From NCBI RefSeq assembly GCF_051020955.1, contig NC_135013.1:2336001-2400000 (forward strand): a DNA stretch of 64,000 nt, in the 5' to 3' direction. The translations under genes were made by a program, and so were the position numbers. Below, one piece after another: positions 55,740 through 64,000 of this stretch. The notes under the pieces were generated by a model that was not told where the DNA came from, searched no databases, and saw only the letters and a list, made by a program, of their open reading frames with translations. The DNA comes from Megalopta genalis. Taxonomy: Eukaryota > Arthropoda > Insecta > Hymenoptera > Halictidae. The first letter of the stretch is position 1. Every line of letters begins with the position of its first letter.

Positions 55740-57543
55740 ATGTCACCGAAGAAAGTTTACGTTGTTGGTGTCGGCATGACAAAATTCGAAAAACCAGGTA
55801 GGAGAGATGACGTCGATTATCCAGAAATGGCAAAGGAGGCTGTGACAAAGGCACTGCAAGACGCACGAATTTCCTACAACACGATAAAAGCTGCGTGTGT
55901 TGGTTACGTTTATGGAGACTCCACCTGTGGTCAAAGGGCACTCTATGAAGTTGGAATTACTGGCTGTCCCATATATAACGTAAATAACAATTGTTCGACT
56001 GGTTCCACAGCTTTACTTATGGCTAAACAGCTAATTGACAGCGGTTCCGTCGATTGTGCATTAGCTCTTGGCTTTGAAAAAATGGAACGGGGCTCTTTAA
56101 TGTCAAAATTCACAGATCGTACCAATCCTATGGATAAGCATGTAGAAGTCATGGCTGACATTGCTGGTACAAAATTGTTTCTTTTTTTTTATTTACGAGT
56201 TTGAATGGGTCTATTCATTTTTATTTTCTTCCATTTGTTTTTGCCGTTATGTAATTGCAGGTATAAACGAGAGTCCAATTACTGCACAGCTGTTTGGAAA
56301 TGCAGGACTTGAGCACATGAAGAAGTATGGCACCAAATTCGAGCATTTTGCAAAGATTGCCTATAAAAATCATTTACATTCTGTGAATAATCCATACTCT
56401 CAATTCCAAGATAAATATACTTTGGAACAAATAATGAATGCTCCAAAAGTATTTGGACCACTGACCAAGCTTCAGTGTTGTCCAACATCGGATGGCTCAG
56501 CAGCCGTAGTTCTTGCCAATGAGGACTTTGTCCATAAAAATAAGCTTGAATCTCAAGCAGTAGAGATAGTAGCTATGGAAATGTCTACTGACTTATCATC
56601 TACATTCACGGAAAAGAGTGCCATAAAACTTATTGGGTATAGAAATACGAATATTTTTGCAAAATTTAAAGTGTGAGACTTATAAGAACAAATACAAATA
56701 ATAACTTTATTTTTTTATAGCTATGATATGACAAAGAATGCAGCTGACAAGGTTTTCACTCAATGTCCTTATAAACCAACTGACGTAAATGTTGTGGAAT
56801 TGCATGATTGCTTCTCGACCAATGAGCTTATCACCTATGAAGCATTAGGCCTCTGTGCACCTGGCCAAGGTGGTAAAATGGTTGATGCTGGTGATAACAC
56901 ATATGGAGGAAAATATGTAGTAAATCCTAGCGGTGGATTAATCTCGAAGGGACATCCCTTGGGAGCCACAGGGCTAGCACAGTGCACTGAATTGTGCTGG
57001 CAATTGCGAGGTCTAGCTGGTAAAAGACAAGTGCCAAATGCAAAGCTTGCGCTGCAGCACAATATAGGCTTAGGTGGAGCAGTTGTGGTTGCTCTGTACA
57101 AATTAGGTTTCCCTGGAAATCAACAAGGTGTAAAGAAAAATAATGTAAGCGGACGGGCCAATCCAGAAGGTTTCCAAGCACACTCGTTATTCAAGATATT
57201 AGAAATCGCAATGCAAGAAGATGAAGATGGTTTGATTGATCGAGTTCGTGGAATATACGGGTTTAAAGTAACAAAAGGAACGGGCGGCGAAGAAGGTATT
57301 TGGATTGTGGACGCCAAAAACGGAAAAGGAAAGGTTGAGTATTACGGGGAGACTAAACCAGATGTTATGATTATGATTAACGATAACGACATCACCGATT
57401 TTATATCTGGAAAGTTGAACCCGCAAAAAGCCTTTTTCCAAGGAAAAGTTAAGATCCAAGGCAATATGGGATTAGCAATGAAATTAATTGATTTACAAAA
57501 ACGCGCCGCTAAAAAGATTGAACTTCTCCGTTCGAAATTGTAA
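55740..57543 (+). CDS. SCP2 (SCPx): Sterol carrier protein X: peroxisomal 3-oxoacyl-CoA thiolase fused to SCP2
   Basis: Exons 55740-56166, 56261-56636 and 56721-57543 join in phase to 541 residues, close to the usual length of animal SCP-x (about 545). The thiolase part (about 1-400) has the nucleophile Cys85 in NNNCSTGSTAL, the HDCF motif (His296-Phe299) and SKGHPLGATG (His346). The SCP2 sterol/lipid-binding domain covers about 417-541, with GIWIVDAKNGKGKV, DVMIMINDNDITDFISGKL and GLAMKL. The C-terminus is SKL, a type 1 peroxisomal signal. SCP-x cleaves branched-chain 3-oxoacyl-CoAs in peroxisomal beta-oxidation, and the SCP2 domain binds sterols and fatty acyl chains. The introns are short (94 and 84 bp). 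The ATG context is TTTCAAGATGTC. No defect is visible. Confidence 0.97.
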
Positions 57544-58375
57544 GGTAAAGAAATGTTGAAATTCTTCTAGAGGTTCCACGATCTGACATCGAGAATGACA
57601 TAAATATAGTCTCGATAAAATATCAAAGTTGGAAGCTTGCATAAAACTACGTTACACTCATTCCTGTTGCATAATATACATATCTTTAGTAGAAAATGTT
57701 GAAGGTTCTACAATTTTTTATATACAATTACATAGTTGACGTACTGTATTCTATTTTTCTAAATAGTAACGTTACTATTGCCTAAGACAATTGTTCAATA
57801 GTAAATGGACATCTATAATCAAAATCAATTCGTACTAAATTCTTGGTCAAATTGTATTTATAATTTAAGCAAAATTTATGTTTTGTGTATTTGAATATTG
57901 TGAGTCCATTAGCGTTATATTTTTTGTTGAATTGTGCATAGTATAAATACATTGTTATACTCCACTCATAATTAAACGAGGCTGTAAGTGTCATAAAGAC
58001 GCGAGTGCTAAAAATTTATTATAAGTAAATAATATTCGAAGAATATTACAAAGTGCATTATGTAAAGTGATTTTGGTACTCTTTTGCACTTATGGCCTCA
58101 AATGTTATGGATATACATCACTTTTTATATTTTTTATCATTTGTATTTCAGAGATACATTTAGGAATTAAGCAACAAAACGTTTTTTTAACTTTTTCTTG
58201 ATGTTTTTTAACGATATAAGATTAAAGTTATTACTATTGAATTATTGAATGATAGGTAGAAGAAACAGGGTGCAATTACAATATTATACAGAATTTTTGT
58301 TAAGCAGGTGTAGGTTTGTATACTTATTACCGAAATATTTTTATGAAAAAAAATAAATGTTGTTTAATATTTTAA
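57544..58375 (+). other. 3' UTR and flank of the SCP-x gene
   Basis: AT-rich non-coding DNA after the stop codon. AATAAA at 58352-58357 is a likely polyadenylation signal; GTATAAATAC and ATAAAATATC earlier could serve as weaker ones. No ORF is credible. Confidence 0.5.
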
Positions 58376-58939
58376 ACAAATATGTCTTTTTACTTCTAAG
58401 TAACATTTTTATCACCTGTTTATCCCAATGTCCATAACGATAACTGCTGCTGTCGTCATATTGTTATCGTCCGAAAATAACCGCACGTTGTTTACAATTC
58501 AAAACATTCCCCTGACAAGTTCAAGTTAAACGAAACAATTTTTAAACAAAAAAGAAGCATTAAGCTAAAAATAACGTTTACGGCCTGAATTGAAATTTCT
58601 CACTTCGGTATCGCTCTTTTATCGCTAATGTGATAATTTAAACTTTAAACTGTACTTGAAATAAAGATTAATACGGAAAGTAATCATGAAAGTCAATTGT
58701 GTCGTACGTCTAAAGTCATTAAAATGGTCATTCCTGCATAAAACATTTTGAACTCATTAATTATGCATAACATGGAAAAACGATACACTTTAAGTTGTTA
58801 ATTTAATTTAGTAAAGTCGATTTCATTATGATCCTTGCTTTTCTGTTGTCTTAATATTATTAGTAGTAGTAGTAGTAGTACTCTTTTTGTTGTTTTTTTG
58901 TATATGATATTTCATTTTTCTTTTCATTTTTACTAAACA
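58376..58939. other. Intergenic AT-rich sequence
   Basis: A short (TAG)n microsatellite lies at about 58860-58880. No gene is supported. Confidence 0.45.
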
Positions 58940-59155
58940 TTATGGTCTCTGTCTCGCCAGTATCGTTTTGTATAAACCCTTGTACTTCGACTGTTCCGTC
59001 TTCATTTTAATTTCGTCTCCGTACTTCTTTTTTCTCAATACCAATTCAACCCACTCATTTTGTTTTCCACTTGTTCCTCTCCATCCCGTGATCTCCAACA
59101 ATCTTTTTCTTGGATAATAGTTCTTATCACGACTACAGCATGAACAAGCTAGCAA
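58940..59155 (-). pseudogene. Possible coding fragment or transposon relic
   Basis: A minus-strand frame of 71 codons has balanced, Lys-rich content, including RKRLLEITGWRGTSGKQNEW, LVLRKKKYGDEIKM and YKGLYKTILARQRP, and a stop at 58940. It differs in composition from the random frames nearby. I do not recognise the family. It may be the 3' end of a decayed element or a terminal exon whose upstream exons I cannot find. Confidence 0.3.
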
Positions 59156-59640
59156 CTACGGTAGTCGAAAAGAATTTAAAAAATTTCGTATAGTTCGTCC
59201 GAAAGTTTCGATCGAAAAAAGTTCATTCCCAATAAGACGAAGCAAGCTTATATATCATAAGATCATCGATGTATCCCATAACTTTGTGTCAGAATGCGCC
59301 AGACTTTCGCATAGTCGCCGCACTTAATTCGTTAAACGCGTGTAGCTCTAAATATCGTTGTATCGACGTGTATCGATGTTCGATTGTAATCTCGTAAGCG
59401 GTCCGAGTCGCAGCATCCTTCGGAAGGACAAAATCCAATATATCAGAGATGACGTGCGAGCGATTCCCAGAATGATTCGTAGAAAAAAAGAAAACGGTAT
59501 GTACATAGTCGGTGCGCAGTAAAGCACCGTCTGAAACTGGACTCGGTGATAATTCATCCGAACGGACGCCAGTTTCTGGCACTGGTCTGTCTACCGACGC
59601 GCCGATTTTCTAGGATATCCTGAGGCCCGCGCACGCACAC
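59156..59640. other. Intergenic sequence
   Basis: Two overlapping minus frames of 69-97 codons without recognisable content. Nothing is supported. Confidence 0.4.
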
Positions 59641-60206
59641 GTGCAAACGCGGTACACTCGCAGGAAAAGCGTATGTACTATATTTATAGCTAGAGATAAA
59701 TATACACCCTGGCCAGCCTCCAAATTACCACACGCACGTACGGGCCCTGAGTTCGAGTAACGGCCTAACCCCTGTAATAGCAGCATCGTGTCAGTGCTAT
59801 TAGTGACGTCTATCGACGTTGCGGCTGTCGCGGGTAACGAGAGGCGAAAAGAAAGGGAGAAAAGAAGGAAATAGGCGAAAAGAAGAACTATTACCCCGGG
59901 GGTGCGCGCGGAGACACCGTCGAAAGATGTAAACGTTCCTCGGGCCCAGCCGAGTCTTACCGATCGTGGAAACTGTATCCGGAATTTTTGTGAGATCGCC
60001 GCGTGATAGTCGGCCGTGTGCCGTTCACGATCGATCGATCGTTCGTTCCCTAACGTTCGTTCGTTTGATATGCGATTGCCGGGCCCGTCCTCTTCGCCCG
60101 GTATGGAAGGTGCGATCCCATACGCCGTGCGCGACCGTTCTTAACGACGTGCCGGATAAATTTAATCGTGACCGCTTGCTGCTGCATTTGGGTTAACATC
60201 GATCGA
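59641..60206 (+). promoter_or_regulatory. Probable promoter and 5' UTR exon of the right-edge gene
   Basis: GC-rich, CpG-containing DNA with TATATTTATAG near 59680 and an arthropod-type initiator TCAGTG at 59791-59796. It ends in a strong donor, ATCGAA|GTAAGTAC, at 60206. Spliced to the exon starting at 62626, it would give ATCGAA|AATG, an excellent insect start context. This link is inference. Confidence 0.4.
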
Positions 60207-62625
60207 AGTAAGTACATACCAGTCAATACCTAATTGCGTAAGATTCTGACCGGGATCCGGCAATCGATTTCACGGTTACTCAAGCGCTTTGTCTCGCGCA
60301 ACGAATTTCGACGGATCTCTCCCCCCGGAATTCGTCGAAGCGAGCAACATCGACGCGAACGGGATTCGGTTCTCACCGTCGTTCCCGGGCACGAGGATAA
60401 AGTCGAAATCGTTTTGTGCGCACAGAGGAGGATGCTAGTTTTGATACGGAATTCGGGACTCGATGTGTATTGCGCTCTTGTATTTTTGGAAGACTGCAAC
60501 GAGGCTCGCGTGGGTCGAACGAGTCTAGAGAGACAATTGGACTCTATCGCGCGATTTAATTTAATTCGATCTGATTCTGTTATAAGCGGCGGAGAAGCGA
60601 CGTGGATCTGCTTGAAATTCGCGCGTTTTTTTCTTTTCTTCTTTTTTCTTTTCAACACGCGAATACGTAATTCGGGGTTGGCTTTCGAACGTCGTAAAGT
60701 CCGGACAGATTTAATCGATGTCGATGATATGATAATGTGTTGAGCTGTACGACGTGAAATTTATTCGTTCCGTTCAGCGTTCACCGAACGTTGTATTATC
60801 GACAACGAATTCGATACGTCGGTGGCAGATAACGCTGTCGCGTGTACACACAATTAACGGAAATAAGCGTCTTTTTACAGAAAAACTAATTGTTCGTTTT
60901 TACTATAAATAGGAGTCGTTGGCTTTCGATGTCGACGAGGATAATTCGCGTAGATAAATTAGCGCAGCGATTGTTACAGGCTATTTCAAAATCCGAGGTC
61001 TCAAAATATTAGTATTTAAAATTATGTACTTGAAATCAAGAGCGCGCGATTCGAGAATTCATTTGCGCGTCGTCGACTATTTCGCGTTCCGCAGAAAGCC
61101 AAGTTGGCTGACGCGTTGCGAAACACGCGTCTCTCCTATTAATTCAAGGTTTCGTTTCTAGGTCCACCCGTGCCGGCTTTCTAGCTTTTAGAGTCGGGAA
61201 GGGCTCGATTGTTAGATCGCCGCGTGTGACACTCGCAACGAGATATGCCCTGCGCCGGAAATCTTTCGCCCAGATTTTCGATTCGCAGCAATACAAATCT
61301 CCCGCGTCTCGTATACGGTGGTACGCAGCTTTCCAGGAACATTCTTCGTGCATTCTCGTCGTGATCCGTGATGTCTGCCCCCCCCCCCTTTCGCTCCCTC
61401 CGTGCTCCGTCACGTATTAACCCTTTGCGGACGAGTGTCGGCAAATAGCCGCCCAAGTCTTCTTACCGTTTTTTTTTTATTAATTTATTAACACTATGCC
61501 GTCCGGTGGCACCACGCTGATGCCATGCAGAAACTATCTGTTGTATGCCGGTGGTACCATTTTGGTGCCATTTTAAAAAACTGAAATAACATTTGAATTA
61601 TATTTCTTGGGTGTTAAAAGGCAGCAAACCAACTATAGCATTGTGCTTATTTAACTAAGAATTAAGTACGAAAATTCTTCGACGACTTATCTTAATTTTA
61701 GGAATTTATATTACCGCCATCTTCGAAATTTTTTTTTAAATCTAAAATTTCCAAGCTATTATGCCGACGTCAAACAAAAGAATCATATCTAAGATCTGCG
61801 GACGGCATAGCGTTAATTATTAATATAAATTTATTAATTTAACCGTAGGTTCAAAACGAATTTCAGTTTGACGAGTCAGTCTTTCTGTGTCACTACCAGA
61901 GAAACCAGCAAAGTTTTCTACATATTTATAATCTTATAATAATGTAATTATATCTTATAACATTTTTATTTTATATCTAATACCTGTCGTCCACAGCGAC
62001 GCAATACCCGTCGAGCGGCTTCGTCCGAAAAGGGTTAACCCTCGAGCAGCCTGCAAGAACGACGCAGAACACCGACGCCGGGTCATTCGTGACCGACGTT
62101 ACAATATTGCACTTATCTTCGTGCAATATTTTCCAGTATTGATACGAACTGTTCAAATTATAGTTCACCGATCGAGGAGACCCGGCATCGGCGGAGAGCC
62201 AAAAATAATCGAACAATAACGAATGTCACGGCAAACTAATAATTACATCGACGTTCTGTTTCTTCTTCTTTAAAAACACCATTTGTCTTCCTAAGCATGT
62301 TCTACCACCTTGAAATGTCCGGGTACGAACATTAACTTCAGGAAATGCCGAAATGAATATGTAAATGTGAAAGCGTTTCTATGCACACGGATATTCATAT
62401 GTTCAATGTCTAATGATCGATGGGCTCTTCGTAAATAACATACATATTTACAAGCTATCCTCGCCTGTGCACTTCATTCTTCGACGAAGTATAAGCCTTC
62501 TTCTGTGACTTCTAACTACATATGTATCATGAATTATTATCATACAGTACTTGTCGTCTCTGTGTAAACTGCAAGCGGCAACACGAATCATTTCCGTCAA
62601 TTGATATTTCAATGTTCCCACGCAG
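60207..62625. other. Probable first intron of the right-edge gene
   Basis: Unique sequence with a C tract at 61378-61388. There are pieces of the dispersed TTAACCCT family: TTAACCCTTTGCGGACGAGT at 61417 and TTAACCCTCGAGCAGCCTGC with GGGTCATTCGTGACC at 62035-62095. A repeated GGTGGCACCA / GGTGGTACCA pair is at 61505-61575. The plus frame at 60234-60743 (169 codons) and its antisense partner lack recognisable domains and are not called. Confidence 0.4.
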
Positions 62626-63860
62626 AATGCACCACATGTATTCCTCGAAGAAAGGCGATCCCCTCTGCCCCCTTGGCTTTCATCCTCAAGTGCGATGGCC
62701 GACTCGCTGCAAGAGATGCTTCAGGTATTACAAGATCTTCGTTTAAATTACCAAAGAAAAATAAACGATATCGATCGGTATAAATCACCGGTAAAATTGG
62801 TAACGCATGCGAAGGATAATCAACAGACATTTTTCCAGGGATTACAAGGAACATGGTGGTAAAAGGGATAGTCTGAGGGACATCACGTCCTCCACACCGA
62901 GTCTTTCGTACGAGCAATCGTCGGGCCGGTGAGTTGAAGAGGACCACGGAAACACGGCAAAAAGTTTAATAGACGCATATTCTTTGGATTTTATAAATTA
63001 CAATATACAGGGTGTCCCAAAAATGTCTCGCAATCCGAAAGTCACGGATTCCTCAGGTCATTTGAAGCAACTTTTTCCTTTACAAAAATTTTCTCCGAGG
63101 CACCGTTAACGAGTTATTAACGAAAAACAGTGGATTGCGAGATATGTTTGGAACACCCTGTATAATATATGCCTCGTGTAAACGGCGGTTTGTTTACATC
63201 GTTGCAATTTTGCATGCCTAGATCCGCGGAAAATGGCAAAAGAGTTTGGTCGTCCGCGACGAATTTGGCGAAAGCCGATTTCAAGAATAGCAACGAAACG
63301 TCGGCTGCAGCAGCCGGATGGACGTCGCTCATGGATCTGTCTGCGATCGATAAGGAAGAGGAAAGGAAGGAAGGTACATAATTGCGTTCGTGTAAACATC
63401 TTTTTGCAGTTTACGTAAGAAATGTCGCTCAGCATAGTTTGCTAATCGCCCGCGGCATTTGCATCGGTAATTTTTTTACACGATTTACCTCTAACGTGCT
63501 ACTTGTGTAACGTGTTTACAGCCAGAAGACCGTCGAAATTGCAAATCAAAGAGGTCATTGATAACAGCAACCAAAGCGCCTCTGCAAACGACGTCGAATT
63601 TATAATTCAGGTATGACCGATATCGATTATCGAATTCGTCTCTTGGCTTATATCTTCTAGAATAGATTGCTGATTAAAGCGCGAAAGAGATTACGTATCT
63701 TTCGACGATCTGCCCCTGATTTTTAAGTCTAGAAGACGTTAATGATGAATTATGAAAATATATATTTATTCGTATCCAGGTGAAGAAATCTCGGACGCCG
63801 AAGAATCCTGTACAGAACGATGATTGCCAGACGGAAGAGGTGATGACAGAAAACAGATAA
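62626..63860 (+). CDS. Unrecognised gene, N-terminal exons with a small Cys motif (partial)
   Basis: Five exons join in phase: 62626-62724, 62839-62928, 63222-63373, 63522-63610 and 63780-63839, with good borders (TTCCCACGCAG, TTTTTCCAG, TTTACAG, GTATCCAG; donors GTGAGT, GTACAT, GTATGA). The first ATG is at 62627 and 163 residues are seen. Near the N-terminus, DPLCPLGFHPQVRW is followed by TRCKRCFRDYKEHGG. The cysteines at 14, 28 and 31 (C-x13-C-x2-C-F) could form a small metal-binding or structural knuckle. Ser/Thr-rich and Lys-rich charged stretches follow (SSTPSLSYEQSSGR, MDLSAIDKEEERKE). Spacing recalls the short N-terminal Cys motif of outspread/MPRIP-type actin regulators, but I cannot assign it. 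At GAG|GTGATG (63839) it either splices onward past the window or reads six more codons to a TAA at 63858-63860. Confidence 0.7.
63008..63160. mobile_element. Family A MITE, internally deleted copy within an intron
   Basis: 153 bp, with perfect termini CAGGGTGTCCC / AACACCCTG and TA on both sides (63006-63007 and 63161-63162). The left arm is complete to AACGAAAAACAGTG, then jumps to the outer right arm (GATTGCGAGATATGTTTGG). The CCAAT/GC core and the inner right arm are gone. It lies in the intron between the second and third coding exons of the right-edge gene, 60 bp before the acceptor. Confidence 0.85.
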
Positions 63861-64000
63861 CACTGTTAAGATACACCGTTCCGCTTCGATTCGTTCTTTC
63901 CGACGAATATATTTAATCGTATCGTTTATTTTAGTTTCACGGATCACATTATCGGCTATTTTGACTAACACAGAATTTTATTGCGAACAGAGCGAGTTGG
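63861..64000. other. Right edge, probable intron
   Basis: AT-rich, no exon visible. It is either intron or 3' flank of the preceding gene. Confidence 0.35.

Noticed and set aside
60234..60743. 169-codon plus frame near the right-edge gene promoter
   Set aside because: It starts after a strong donor, in likely intron DNA, has an antisense partner of similar length and no recognisable domain.
1..64000. tRNA, rRNA and known microRNA genes
   Set aside because: I looked for tRNA-like B-box sequences and familiar microRNA seeds and found none I could defend by eye; a covariance-model search would settle it.

Overview
This window looks like nuclear DNA of an insect, most likely a hymenopteran such as a bee. 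Genes have short introns (about 70-300 bp) with GT/AG borders, ATGs sit in insect-like contexts, base composition swings between AT-rich simple repeats and GC-rich patches, and there are many short palindromic transposon relics. The species cannot be named from the sequence alone. There is no operon, prophage, CRISPR array or other prokaryotic feature. Layout: bases 1 to about 49,350 are gene-poor and filled with microsatellites, minisatellites and short inverted-repeat elements. Three GC-rich patches on the minus strand carry splice-bordered candidate exons (29745-29882, 23251-23477 and about 7527-7732), so part of this region may be the intron space of an unrecognised minus-strand gene. Bases 49,350-64,000 are gene-dense. 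They hold (1) an eight-exon minus-strand gene for an RPRD2-like CID protein (RNA polymerase II CTD binding), (2) divergently from it a three-exon plus-strand gene for sterol carrier protein X (peroxisomal thiolase fused to SCP2, ending in SKL), and (3) the first five coding exons of an unrecognised plus-strand gene that runs to the right edge. Repeat systems: family A is a roughly 150-490 bp palindromic element with ends CAGGGTGTCCC...GGGACACCCTG and TA on both sides, in about twelve copies. Its central arms meet at paired inverted CCAAT boxes around a GC-rich core that in some copies has grown into a 20-bp GC-box minisatellite. Family B is a second palindromic element (ends near CAGTAAWTTCTCCCTAATTG), present singly, with tandemly multiplied arms, and as a head-to-tail array at 47.3-48.3 kb. 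Twice a family A core sits inside family B arms at the same left junction, which suggests a composite mobile unit. Other relics are an 867-bp element with exact 8-bp target duplications (18,797-19,663), a nested TIR-in-TIR element (9,166-10,402), a foldback element (32,323-32,581) and an AT-rich palindrome (43.77-43.97 kb). The recognised genes do not form a pathway; RPRD2-like and SCP-x share a divergent intergenic promoter region of about 1.5 kb. The most unusual material is the two palindromic families and their hybrid, not a new protein system.
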